64,000 nucleotides of DNA, from assembly GCF_905404315.1 (NCBI RefSeq), contig NC_066279.1, positions 4,724,501-4,788,500 of the forward strand. The letters run 5' to 3'. Position numbers and translations under genes: made by a program. Below, piece by piece: positions 1-14,400 of this stretch. Each line of letters starts with the position of its first letter. The first letter of the stretch is position 1. This DNA comes from Leptidea sinapis (Eukaryota > Arthropoda > Insecta > Lepidoptera > Pieridae). The notes beneath the pieces were generated by a model that was not told the origin of the DNA, ran no database searches, and saw nothing but the letters and a program-made list of their open reading frames with translations.

Positions 1-1985
1 ATGAGAGAAAGAGACGGAGAATTAACAATAATTCGTCCGTTACGGGTTTTTAATTCATGTAAAAGTTTGTAGTTTTTTTTATAAGTATTTAGCAATGTAG
101 TCAATCATTCTATGAGGTAATTGATATAAGTTGCTCATTTCTACTTTATAGAAAGATATATTTAGGAGTTTCATGAAAACAAAATCGATTATGGTCTCGG
201 TCTTACTAACACGTAACAGGGCGATAGATTTCCCGCCACTTCAGAATAACATTTCACTTTATCTCGATCACAGTAACTATTAAACGAAATAAGAAAATAA
301 TGGTCACTGCTGATAAAACATGAATACTTTTGAATTATTTATGTCAATTGACATTAAAAAGAGCGGGACATCATCAATACCTACTTTCCCATGAACTGTT
401 ATAGCTGAATACACGATCTTAGAACGATAATTGTATCAAAATTTTACTCACCGATAACTTTTTCACATAAATATGCTCATGCTCGATTGAATAATCCTGA
501 ATTTCACACATTTACGTTTTTAAAATCATAAAACTGACAAATACACACCACTCACTCCAGAGCACAATGTTTTACTTCAATATTATTTCTAAAGGTACAG
601 TGTACACAAAGGACACAGTCTCCTCCTATTGGCGGATAAAGACCACGTGACTAAAAAAAAGCTCTCTCTATTGGTTGTAAATGCGCCATGACCTGACGGC
701 GAGTGTCATTTGACAGTCTTTAAATGATTTTGTGATAAAAATTATCATTTTTTGGATATCGTAACATCAAAGAATAGTCTGGAAAAATAATGCAATAAAA
801 TTATTCAGCATGTAAGCTTGTTTTTTCCATCCACAAATTTACTTACCAATTTTCCAAGTCATGGATTTTGATATAACATCAAAACATGGCGGTTTGTTTA
901 CACCGGCAATATTCGCCAAGAACTGAACACAGAAAGGAAAGTAATAGTTCGAAACGATAATTAGTATTAAACAATATTTTCATCAGAAACGACTTTATTA
1001 AAAAAAACATAATGAGAAATTACTAATAACATTGTTTATAATCAAAAAACAAAGTATGCAAAGAAAATAACATTATCATCTAACGCCATCTAGTTATCTT
1101 CTTAAAGACTAAAAATGTGGCGGTATAATTTGAAAGACATCGTAATATTTTTGACAATGTAATAAAGCGTTAATAACACAATCTAAAATTAATTAACAAT
1201 GCCGTAGTAATAATATGATTTTCTCTAAAATAAGACTTATTATGACGTTTTATGATCTAAACAGCGCATGGGGAAGAGTTAGTCAAATTTATACTCAATA
1301 ACATATAACTAGTCATATCTATGTGTTAAAACTCATTTCAATGCCATTTTCGAAATGTGTTTTAAAACCGCCTGCGGTGACAAAGTTATGCAAGCACAAG
1401 TTTTACTTTATGTCCAACATTTATATTATAGCTGTATAAGGCACATCACAGTGTCATTGTCTTATGTTAGTTCAGTATGGTTTAAGAAAAGGAAATTGGC
1501 TAGTTCTTAATTAAGGTAAGTGTAAGATTAGAGAAGCAGCAGAATGTAATTATTATTAGTTTATGGGCAGTTGAAATTTGGTCCGTTTTTCGCAACACTA
1601 AGCATAGGGGGTGGGTTTAAGGTCACATTAAGGGGACGGGCTCAGACAGATTTCAAAATATGTTCTTATTAGATTTAGTGTTCTCCCGAACATCTACATA
1701 ACATTATAAACTAATCAATGCTATCCTAGAATTAAAGTAGCTAGGTATACTTATCTGGTATATTAAGTTGCTTTGTTCCTATTGTCAGTCCTGTTGTTCC
1801 TAATAAATTCCAGGGAATTAGTAAAAATTAACATCAAAATTGTCAAAACTCATCCGTCTCGACTGACAGCACATAATATAGTTTAGGAAAAGTAAAAAAA
1901 AAACACATATTTCTAAGGCATAAAAATAATGGAATTATAAAAATGGCGGATTTCATAAAATAATAAATTAAACACTAATCAAGTC
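1..1985. other. 3' UTR and downstream AT-rich DNA
   Basis: The part nearest 1986 is presumably 3' UTR of the minus-strand gene. I see no other open frame of note and no recognised repeat. A short frame at about 859-925 (MDFDITSKHGG, plus strand) is too short to call. Confidence 0.4.
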
Positions 1986-2450
1986 TTAAAATTTGGTCAA
2001 CTTAACATTTCTCTGTCTCTTATATAGTTCGTAGGTGCCTAAGCGTTTAATTTTTTTGTTAAACAGGTGATTTTGCCTGAAATTTTCACTACTGTTTGCT
2101 TCAGCAACGAATCTTAAGTCTGTAGGCAACGTTTTTATTTTAAAATTAGTAGTGTAACCACTACTCGATGATATAGCAGTTGGTAATGTTGGTAGTACTC
2201 GGGGCTTCTGCATTCGAGACGTAGACTTCTTCTTGACCGGCGAATCTTGATCCAGACAGACAGTCTCTTCAAGGAATAAAGAGGGTTTATTTCGCCGTCC
2301 GACCTCAGAAACGCTAAAATTGCTTGTCGATATTAATCTTAGCCTCTTCGGTGGTTTAGGATTTGTTCTTGGTTTTTCATCCAACTTATTAAGTAGCGCA
2401 GCTGATAATCGGGACACGCCAACGGTATCCAAGTAACTTGTCTTCATTAC
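1986..2450 (-). CDS. exon 26, basic C-terminal exon with stop
   Basis: The 154-codon last exon plus stop starts at GTA after a TTCTCAG acceptor, in phase 0. It encodes SYLDTVGVSRLSAALLNKLD, KPPKRLRLI, SPVKKKS, NFKIKTLP and a C-terminus LGTYELYKRQRNVKLTKF. It has less low-complexity sequence than the rest, so it is the most likely part to show homologues and identify the family. Confidence 0.88.
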   Translation of the reverse strand, partial: VMKTSYLDTVGVSRLSAALLNKLDEKPRTNPKPPKRLRLISTSNFSVSEVGRRNKPSLFLEETVCLDQDSPVKKKSTSRMQKPRVLPTLPTAISSSSGYTTNFKIKTLPTDLRFVAEANSSENFRQNHLFNKKIKRLGTYELYKRQRNVKLTKF

Positions 2451-5400
2451 CTGAGAACAACAAAACTGTTTAAAGTGAACAACTAATTACGAGCTAGTAG
2501 AGCGCTATCTCTGTAACACAATGGCTTAAAATAGATAAGGAAATAAAGTCTTACAACATAAAGACGCGTTCACTTATTAAATTAAGTTTGAAAGTAGATT
2601 GTAACTATTCGCTTTGTACCTTGCACACAATGTATCACTGCTACTAGGTACTATCGCTTAATAAATCCCCATTTCGTACAATCAATATCGGAAACCACTA
2701 ATTTGCGGCAATTCTCAATATTCAGTCTATCTTCGGTTGTGACCTACTTGAGATAAAAAATCGTAACTATCGTTGACTTTTATGTCCCCATAAACTCATC
2801 GACGGTAACTCATCTTATCCGTACACGCTGTCTGTCAATGGGACGACGTTTAGTTTGTATGGAAATTGCAACAGTGAACTTGCGATAAGACTGACATCGG
2901 TTATATTAAAACAGCTTCAGATTATTGACAGCTAACTACTGACAGTAGAAGGTAGTAATTTATCTCTAACTAAACAAGGTTTTAATAAGACTCTATTTTG
3001 TCAAGTCTGAGTTTTGGCGACATTGGTATCCAAACTTGTGAAGTTTGAAGGCACTTCCACTTGATTTAACAATACCGTGGCCAAAAATGTTCTTACCTTT
3101 TTGGCGGAGACATCTTCATCATCGTTTCTTATTTTGCGTTTCTTGGTCCTCTCAAGTTTGTTTGACTCTATAGAATAAAATAAAATTAGAATATTAGATC
3201 AACATTAGAATATTAACTAAGCTGATTTTATTAACGACGTTCACTAATTACTAATATGTTAAGTGATCAATACACCATTAAAAAATGTGTGAATATACAA
3301 CTGTTTAATTTTTGTCGCACAGCATTCTATAAAATATTAAATTTCTATAGGATTTGCCAAATCGTTTCCGACTCTAGTACATTGTACATGAGTTGAATGT
3401 GAATCCAATAACAAAATTAAAATAAACATATTCCGTATTTTACCTTCACTTACTAGGGGTCAATTAAAAAAACTGGAATTCATTTTTCATTAATCGGAAA
3501 TAATAATTTAAGTTCTTTGAAAACTTCAGGGTCAAACAACTATTGCCGTTTATGAGATACAGCCCCCAGATAAAGACAGATCGAGAGATGCACGCCAAAG
3601 TCTATAACTGCGATTTATTTTATATTGTAATCAAGTTTGCAAATTTAAAGTGACGTTTTCAGGTCGATATGACATTACTACCTCCAAAAAAGCGTAGACT
3701 CACTTCACCTTAATCATTTGGTATGACATTAGGGCATCGTCGGTGATCACGCGATTGTCCCCATATTTCTTTAAAAAATATGTAACTTAAAATATATTAA
3801 GTCTGGCCATAAATACTGTTACAATTATTAAAAATAAACAAATATTACATTTGAATTTGGTATCTGTCATTTTTATTTGATTGTTCATTTTTATTTGATA
3901 TAAAATAAGACACTATCTGGAGTTCACTGGGGGTAACAGAGACATGAACGAAATCAATAGGTATAATATCCATTGTTGTGATAACCTGAGTGATATTAAT
4001 TTATCTAGTCATTTTTTAAGCTATATATATATTAAGTATAGATTGTAATTTTAGTAATTTTATTTTATGTAATTATGTATGCTCTGAGCACCCAGAGAAT
4101 CCTATACTCCATTACTGGCTTTCGGTGCATCGTGACATTAACCGGAAATAGTACATTTGGGACAATTTTAGTTTTAAGTTATTTAATTATTAAGTACTGT
4201 GATGTATACAATTTTATTTTTAAGTACATCTTATTCTATTTTATTCAATTTACTGTAATGGGTTTAAAATGCCTGAAATAAATGACATATTATTATTATT
4301 ATATTATTGGGTTTTCTCATTTTGCGATATTAAAATAGAGTGGGGGTGATAAAGAGAACCGAATCGCTGTGATTGCACTACACAAAGTAGGTATGGCGCT
4401 AAATGCAATTTTTTAAACTCTCCATCTTAAAACAATCCGTACGATTGGCAGTGAAGAATTTTCCCATGAAAAGAGTGCGTGCTTCTATTGATCAAAATCT
4501 CAACGATTAAAGGACTGTATTGCAGCCAATGGAGACCACTTCGAATAGCTTTTTATATTTTAAATAGTTTTATATTTATGTATTAAACAAACCTACTGTA
4601 AAAGAAAAAAATGTTATTTGCAATAGAATTTTATTTTCATTGTTACAGTATTTATGGCAAGACTAGGTACTTCCGAGGCATAGAAAAACAAAAACTCTCA
4701 AAACATAATATATGATAAATGATGACAAATCGTTAGTCTAGATGTGTCACAACAACGAAAAACATGTTAGTCTTATCGCGACGACGTGGTCGAAGAAGTA
4801 GTGAAGATATAATTACTTATAATTCAAACCTTCAAGACTGACGTCTTGGTTACCACAGTTGCATGCACTGACAGTGTATCTTGCTAAATAAATATCTTGA
4901 ATACTAGCTGATCCGGCAAACGTTGTTTTGCCATATAAAGTATAATTCACGCGATAGTTTTATAAGTAATAAAATATTGCCTATATTATAGCCTGTACAT
5001 CATTTTGTTCTATTGTCAATAGTTTTTGCAGCGCACGCAAAAATAGGTTTTCGATTTTACACCTTGTGTTACAAGATAGCAATTTTATTACGGATCCCTA
5101 ATTTTGAAAAAAAAAAATACATAGCCTATAGCCTTCCTCGATAAATGGACTACCCAACACTGAAAGAATCATTCAAATCGGACCAGTAGTACCAGAGATA
5201 AGTAAGACCTTACATTAGAGGGAGATTTATGGACTTATTTCAGTCTCAGTTAATATTCATTGTTTAAAATAAACTGTCATAATTTTTTCCCAAACGCGCC
5301 ATAAGAAATTATAGCCTCAAAATCAGGCAAAATTATATTCTTTACTAAAGAGTAATAAATACATACGTTTATCTTGATTGCCCTCACCATCAATTTTTGG

Positions 5401-8400
5401 TTTTTTATTTTGTTTTTCTTGAACAATACTAGCTGATGCTAATATATAATCTGAAATAAATAATATATTTAAGTATTTCAGATTTACAACACAATCAAAT
5501 AATATATCAGATTATTGCTTACCCTCTTTCATTAGATCCGGTGAAGCCATTCGTTTGCGCTTTTGGTTAGATTCATTCAATGAGCCATCACCTATAAATA
5601 AAGATTATGACATTGTAATGGAGTAAATTTTTTATTCAAAAAGTTACAAAATTATAATAATAATTATAATGTTATAATTCTCAAAGATTTTCTTGGGATA
5701 CTTTTGTGACAATGGTTTTGTGTTCATAAATTTCAGTAATGATTACAGCTAAACCAGTATTTTTTTTTTGATATTTGTTTCAATAACAGTGTAGATTAAA
5801 AAATATAATGTGATATAAGAGGGCATTATGGTGGAGTAAAAAATGTAGGTACAGCAGTAGTAGAGATATCGATGTGTATAAATTAATTACACAAATTTGA
5901 TAGAGCTGATTGAAATAGAAGCAGTGGCGTGAATTGGTGGTCTACAAGGCACTATAGATCTAACTAGTCGTAGTTGTGCTTTATTCCGACAGTACGACAT
6001 AAGTTGTATGAAACGCTGCTTGCCTCGTATATGCAATCTTTAGACTGCCTACCGTAGGTAGTACATTAACTTTAACACTAGTGCTACATTTATTTAGGTT
6101 CATAACGAGGTATGCACTGCCTAATTGCCTATATGATATGCACGCCCTTGAATAGAAGTCTCGGGAAATGTGAATAAAAGTTCAAACTATAGGAGAGTTT
6201 AAATGAAATGGTTAAATAGAGTGGAGAGAAGACAGTGAAGCGACAGACTTTCCTGCCCGTGGAAAATAAGGTGCAAGGAAGTGTGCCTACATTCTGGAAG
6301 TCAAGCTAATTTAATTGTTAAAATGTTATCGAGCGTTTTTGAACTCAACAATTTTTGGAAAGTTATCAACGGATATCACTTAACACAGCTATTCGCGATG
6401 ATATCAATGGGTATTTATATACATTGTAAACGGTGGTTCAACACCATTACCATTCATACCACTGTCAATCTCAATCAATAAATAAACGCAACATGGAATA
6501 TAAAAACACATATTTAGCAAAAGCATAGATCCAACTTCGTACCCAACTCATGGTGTGTCTCTTAACATTCAATACGAGGGCTGCACTAAAAGTATCGGGA
6601 ATGGAATATTTCCACAGTTCCTGTCATATTAAAATCTTTTTAATTAAAAACTCCTTGGTTTTAAAAATTGAATACCATTTATTTATTTAAAAAAAGATTC
6701 TCGGTCTTGTCACAAGGTCTTTTCAAACTGACCCGACAGACGTTGTTCTGTAGATAATAAAAAAATACTGTATTTTATGAATTTGCCAATAATATTTCAA
6801 AACATCAAGAATTATTTAGTGAAAATTGCTCCCTGTTGTTATAATGAAATTGTTTCACAGCGAAACTGTCAAACCGTGCGTCAATAAATTCTCTCACAGA
6901 AAATATGTCCATACAAAACAAATATAATTATGGGTCCTAAATCGAAATAAAAGCTATCCTATCTCTCAAGTTGGACTAAACTGAACTCTATGCAGTAATC
7001 CCCATTAAAATCCGTTGATTAGTTTAGGAGTCCATCGAGGACAAGCAACGTGTCACGTAATTTATATATATTAGATTAACAAAATATATCCCTGTACCTA
7101 TCATCAAATAAGTAGCGCACGCCTAATAAAAAATATATTTGCCTATTTTACTAACCTCGCAATTTTTCGTACGAATATGCAGGCCATATTTATTAAAGTA
7201 CTTTTTAAACAATATACAAATACAGTAATAATTAATGACACTTGTTTTAATTCTTTAAAAAGTATTTTATTTAAATAAATATCTAACGCTCGCGTTAATC
7301 ACAGATAATTCTATATTTCCCACGTTACTCGCTAATAATGTATCTAAATTTGAAATAATTTTAGAGAGCTTGTCCATTATAAACACAAAAAAATTAAATA
7401 TATTCTCTTTATTTTAATGGCTAGTTTTGTTTATAATGATAAAAATATACCTAATGATGTGGAATTGTCCCTTTCTGATTTCCTCTTTTTCTTCTTATCA
7501 CCTTTTCGTGCCTTCGACAGTGATTCGCTGAGTAGATGTGCGTCAGTTTCAGTATTTCGATCTGTAACAAAAATTTATCGATTTATGCAAGTTTCTGCAG
7601 TGGAATCTACAAGTAGAATATATTAACTAGCACTGTACTGTAACTAAACGACTAAAGTGAAAAGTGTAGCAGTGCACTTATTTGATAGAATTATCCTAAA
7701 GGACTACAGGGGAGGCTCCTTTGAACAGGATACCGGCTAGATTATGGGTACCACAACGGCGCCTATTTCTGAAGCAGTAATGTTTACAACAATACTGTGT
7801 TTCGGTCTTAAGGGCGCCGTAGCTAGTGGAATTACTGGGCAAATGAGACTTAACATCTTATGTTTCAAGGAGACGAGGGCAATTGTAGTGCCGCCTTATT
7901 ACTATAAAAAAAACAGGGTTACGTTACGTTTGTAACAGAATTATGAGTCGATCGCAGTTACGAACTAAGTGCGATTAAAAATGAATCTTATCAGCAACCA
8001 GTGAAAGTATTTATTTATTTATTTGAATGATGTTGTGCAGTGCAAAAATGACACTTAAAATCAGGATGAGCATCTGCTCATTCCGTCATTATTTCACATA
8101 AATACATATTTTATGTTGATAAATGTAAGTATGTGGATTCCACAAATTTCTAAAAATCGAGATAAGGGAATGCCATTTTACATCTATTAAACTAAGCATT
8201 GCACAAAAATAAGATGATTTGGAATTGTATTTAAAATAACTACCGTCTTTTAACCATTTGCAACCGTAATTTTATTTTGATTTTACTAGTGTTAAACAAA
8301 CAGAAAAACCCAAACGTTGCATTAGGTACTAAAACTCAATCACATTATCTAATGGTTCCAAGGATTCACTCAAAAACACACAAAATGTTAAATACATACA

Positions 8401-11400
8401 GGAGAACAACATATATAGATAAAACTTAAATCATTTTTATATGTGACTAGCTGACCAGACAGACGTTGTTCTGTACATAATAAATAAAATACCGTTTTTG
8501 ATGAATTTGTCAATAATTTTTCATTGTAACATAATAATATGCTCCTTGTTGTTATAATGAAATTGTTTCACAGCGGAACTGTCAAACCGCGCGTCAAAAA
8601 TACTCTCACAGAAAATATGTCCAAACAAAACAAATATTGGAAATAAAAATAATTATGGGTCCCAAATCGAAATAAAAACTATCCTATCTCTTAAGTTGGA
8701 CTAAACTGCACTCCATGAAGTAATCCCCATTGAAATCCGTTCATTAGTTTAGGAGTCCATTGAGGACAAACATTGTGACACGAGATTTATATATATTAAG
8801 ATAGATAAATGCTGTGAAAACTGTGAAAACGTCGAAAAAAGTTGAGGATGACAGCTAACCTCCATTTTGAGCAATGCGAGCACACTAACACAAAGTGACA
8901 ACAAATCGCGAGTGTACGACGCAGCTCGTCACGCACACTACAGTAATAAACCTGGCCTGTTTTCACTAGCTTGTCTAGCATCCAGACGTATAAATTATCT
9001 AAGACATAAAAGATATCATACCTATAATATCAACATCACATTCTGAATTATTTTTCTTCTTCTTGTCACTTTTGGGTGTTGGCACTTTGGACGCCACATT
9101 TAAGATGCTTTCGTTGCAAACTGGAATGAGTTTATTTTTTTTAGAATTATATATTATTGATGACAAAATATTAATGATTTAGTTATTTTTTATTGGGGTA
9201 AACATATAATAGATCTTACTAACTAAAGTACATTATAAGGTAATGCTAAATGTGCCACCAGCACCGTTAACCACAGATTAAATAAAAAAAAAAATTGAGA
9301 AAGGTAAACATTAGGTTAAAATTGTATAGATACAAAAAAAGAGATTTAAAAAACGTATAACAAACTGTAAATTTTAAACAATATATAAGGTACCTATTGT
9401 CTTGATGTTTTTTTGTACTGACGGTTTAATATTTTAATATATTATTAAAATAATAACTTAATAGTTTGCTTACATTGTAAATTATTATCACTTGCAGACA
9501 AATTCTGTTTCTTCTTGTCCCTTTTAGGTGTTTTCACTGGTACTTCAACATTATGGATCGGTTCAATGTTATCTAGAAAAAATATAAAGTTACTTTAATG
9601 TATTATAAGCCATCCAAATTCTTATATCTAGTATCATTATTGTCATTGTCATCTTTCAATACCTATTAGTATTACTCTTTGGATTGTCTTAAAATAATAT
9701 TTAGGAAAATGTATATATAAATGTAATATTTAGGAAATGTATGTATGTATTCCTAAGCTTATAGTTTATTTTTAATTATTGTCACATTTGCTATTTTTTC
9801 ACTGTTTTTTAAGTTTACTAGTATGTCCAATAATATGTTTACTTTAGTTCTAAATAATTAATGGAACTGCTAGGTCCGTTTGAACTAAATACTATGTAAT
9901 TATGCTTGAATATGACTATTTGTTTCCTGAATTAAATAAATAAAAATTAAGTAATTATTGAAAAAGTTATTGGATATTGGATTTTTTTTTAATTTAATTA
10001 CAATTTCTGTATTAGGTGATCACCAGGTAATTATTATAAACTCAATAATTATTTGACATTACAAAATATTACAAATTGATTCACTTTATTGTTAAGGTGT
10101 TCAAAACTAACTTTCCAAAGATTTAAATTGAAAATTTTTATTCATTTCATGACTTTATTGTATTCTTTTCATAAATTTATTATTATTTCACTACCATATC
10201 AATAAAACTACTACAGGCATTGTTTGCCTTAAAGGTGACTCTGGCCACAAGCTGCTGTAAACCTATGTTTTTTAAGAGAAATAAATTATTATTATTATTC
10301 GTCTAAGATATGTTTATTAAGATTTATACAAAGTATCACCCACTAATTATATTCAATGGTAATTTTTCTGTTAGTTTTAGGGTCCAACAACAACAATTAT
10401 CATAATTTCTTCATTTCAAATATTCCACATCAACCACAGATGATGAAAATTTTATACTGAGTTTGATAGAAATGTGTAATAGTCTATTGGTAACGCCAGT
10501 TGTCCAAATAACACACAACCTTTTCCTTAACCCCTTACACCTTTATCCTAGCAACTTAGCCGGTACAAGTAAAGAATAAACCGCGAGCCGCGACATCTAT
10601 GGTCGTATGGCGTAATACATTCCGTCAAGTAACCGCACGCGAAGGTTGAGCTCCCGCAACATTTAAGTATAAATCCAGGAAATCCTCGTATTCCTGTTGA
10701 TTTGCCGCCGTGAGATCGTAGTGATTTCTTCGTTAAGTGTCCCGCGATATATTGTGGTTCGCCAGCACACTCAGGCGAATATAGAAGAACCCAGGATCTT
10801 GCAGAAGAGGTGAGTACCGGCTATTCCCTTTACTTCAATGATTCCTGTTCTGTTCACCTGAGTCGCCCTTTTTATTAACACAGTCCACTTTAAATTCACT
10901 GGCGCAACCAGTCTATGAAGTAGTTCTACTTTGGTTATGACGTGTTACAGAGCCTAAAGTAAAAGTTAATATAGGCGCGGCTATTCGCACGCATACTTAT
11001 CGCAGGCTTTGTGTACCGCAACGACATGCGAAATTTAGTCATAATAATTTTAGACTAATTTTCGTAGCCAATTTTCAAAGTTCAATGTTATATAACGCCC
11101 TGTGCGAATGAATACAGTTTTGTAATATGTTTTGAGGTTTTGTATTGAGTAAATTACGAAATGGGTGTAGAAAAATATATATTTATGTACTTTGCGAATT
11201 TTAAAGGGATGAGATTATATTTTAGGAAGATATTAATTACCTTCAAGATTATTAGCATCTGTAGAGGTTTTCTGTTTCTTTTTCTTGTCACTTTTAGGTG
11301 ATTTGGCTAATGATGCATTGGCGAAATTCACAGGGGCTGATTCATATAGATCTGGAAAAAAATTGTTAATGACTAGACAGTTAGTGATCAAAATATACTG

Positions 11401-14400
11401 GGGTGGCCGAGAAGTTGACGTCCAAAGCTAAAATTTGAATTTGGCTCATTTTATTGGCCAATGTTCTGGGGAGTTTTTAAAAATAGTTAGAAGCCATAGG
11501 CTTCCCATTTTTTTTTTGATACCTTGAACATTTTCATGAATTTAGCTGGAGCAGTTATCTTGAACTTACGACTCAATTCTAAACTAGTTCCGCATTGTCT
11601 AAACTATTCATAGTTTCTTATGTGGTTATTGTAACTGTAGTTAATAATTATGAACAGAACATACATAGCGGTGATTCGGATACTCATCACCATGAGGCTT
11701 TCAAATTTTAGCTTTGGACGTCAACTTCTCGGCCATCCTGTATAAAAATTAAAGTGGAATAAATATGCAGGTTGCTAAATCTGAATAGCAATAGTATGGT
11801 CGTTATAGGTTTTTATTGGGAAGTAGTAGTAGTTTCGGTTGATGTAGCTAAACCCAAGTTTAGTTCCCAAGGCGCATAACAATCTCGAAACATTTCATTT
11901 TATTTCTGCATATTAATTTAAAAAGGACGTCTTTAATATTGTAGACGTACATTTTACTGAAAGACCTTTTTTTAATTTAAAAAAGGCGTTACTTTGCGGA
12001 AATCCATAATTATACAAATGATGTAAGTTTTCTTTAGTGTTTATAAAACATAAGAAAAAAAACATGTTTACATTGTTGAATGAACAAACAAATTTAGTCC
12101 CATCACCTTTGTTACGTGGCTCTTCCGGGGGTAATACGTCACAACAGCCTACCAATCACAGCGCGTCATTTCATGGGACGAGGGTATAAAAGAGCAGCTT
12201 CCGGCTCATTTGATTCAGTCTCGTGCCAGATTTTGGCGAAACAATACGTCCTGAGGATGCCTCGTGTAGAGGCGAAACACGTGTCGAATAGTTTTAAAAA
12301 TAAATATTGGCGGAATTAACACTAAAGAAAACTTACATCATTTGTATTAAGTCATGCGCGTAATTCAATCGTTTTAGTGATAGATACCATTTTATCTTAG
12401 CACCAGGAACAGATATAAACTTATAATGCCAACTACTTGGCTAACTCGAGTTCGTAAATATTTTGTGGGGCGATGTATATATGCTTTTACAACAAGATCC
12501 CAGAATATGTTCAAAACAAAAGTATTAAGTTATTCAAAAGAATTGTTAAAAAACGTTTGTGTGGTAAAGTTTACTACAACATAAATTTCTTTCTTAATGA
12601 TACGACAGATTGGGAATAAAGCGACCGCCCCCAGGCTATTAAATAATAAGTTTAATTGTACAATGTACTATGCAAGGACGAGTAAAAAAAGAAGGACTCC
12701 GCGCCGTGATATTAGCAAGTGAAGCACCGTTATGCTAGTGTGTGTGCGGTTACGGGGGATACTAGTTAAACAATAATTTGTTCTGCCTTAAATAATCATA
12801 TATGGCCACAAATACTTATATAGTATCGTTTGTATACTTTTTCACAACGCACGACGGCATTTTTAAAATATTTTATGGAGACGCAAACTGATCTGTCACA
12901 GACAATGACAATTCTCATTATTGGCCGCCTATCGGCCTGTAGTAGTGTAAGTGTGTGCGTGGGGCTATGTATTTACACGTTAATCGGCTTGTTTTGGTGC
13001 TACACTGTTATGTAAGGTGACACGGAGTCCTTATTTTTTTACTTGTCCGTGGGACTATGTAAACATATTTTTTTAGGAAAAAAATCCGCTGAGTTTGTTG
13101 CGCCCGTTCTTCTCAGGTCTGAGGCATTCGTTTACGAATGGGTGGTAGTTTTTGACTTTCAATAAGTGATGTCACATGCTATTTTGAATAAAAATATTTG
13201 AATTTAAATTTGAACATATTACCATACAATAATATTATATACTAGTTCTCGCGACTTTGTCCGCGTATAATTTATTTTTTGTGAACCGATCCGAATGCTA
13301 CAAACACACATGTAAATGTCTCCATTGCCACAATAAATCAGTGACAACAGAATTCAAATCGATTAAGCCGTTTCTGAGATGAGAGTGTACCAGCATACAG
13401 ACAAAAATTCTAACTACTTTTTTTGGCTTCGGTTAGGTTACAAAGTATAACCAGTAGTTTTAGTAGTATTTTTTTTAATACTTACTAGATGTATTTATCG
13501 ACACAGCACGTCTGCGATTTTATTATAATATGTACAGATAGTAAAAAAATCCGCATAGATGTTTTCGCTAACTTATTAAACTATTTTAGGTTGTTTTGTG
13601 AATAAGCATACAACATTATGATTTCATACAATATCACTAAAATGTTCTAGAAATATTTCTACTTCATACCTTGTAGATTATTCTCATTTGCCGATATATT
13701 CTGTTTCTTCTTCTTGTCACTTTTAGGTGTTTTGACCAGAGAAACATTGACATTATTTCCATCTGAAAAAAAAATGTCAATTAAGGTAACACAATTTACG
13801 AGTTTTAGAACGGTAGAAGTGGATTAATGGGACTGCATCACACAACTTGAGTATTTTGGTAAACGCGTCAAAATAAAAATAATGCAACTATTATTATTTT
13901 ATGTATTATTTTACTATAGTGGACACGTTATCATACGATCTTATGATTTCTTTCAAAAGAATATATTTCTTTCCAAATAAAAAAAAATCACAAAATATAT
14001 CCTAAACAAAAATGGCCACCGCCAGCTAAAGAAAAATAAATACTAATATATTTTGTCTTCAAAAGCGTTACGCTTCGTAGATATTGGCAGTTTTTTGACG
14101 GCTGTATTGCAGTGTCCACGGGGTACCATAGAGAACGTTTGCCGTGTAAGCTTATGCACTAGAGCGTATGGGCAGACACGCAGATTATTTAATTATTCAA
14201 GGACCATATTACGAATGATTTGTATACCTCCAAAAGAAGTCTCATTTCCAGCTATATTTTGTTTCTTCTTCTTCTTATCGCTTTTTGGTGTTTTCACTAT
14301 TGATGCATTGGCTTCAGAAATCGGTTCATCTTGATCTGAAAATATTATTATTAATTTTAATGTGTTGTTTATTTTTAAAACAAATTTATTAATTATAATA

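Noticed and set aside
4075..4281. 68-codon plus-strand frame with hydrophobic segments
   Set aside because: AT-rich intron sequence; no splice, homology or composition support.
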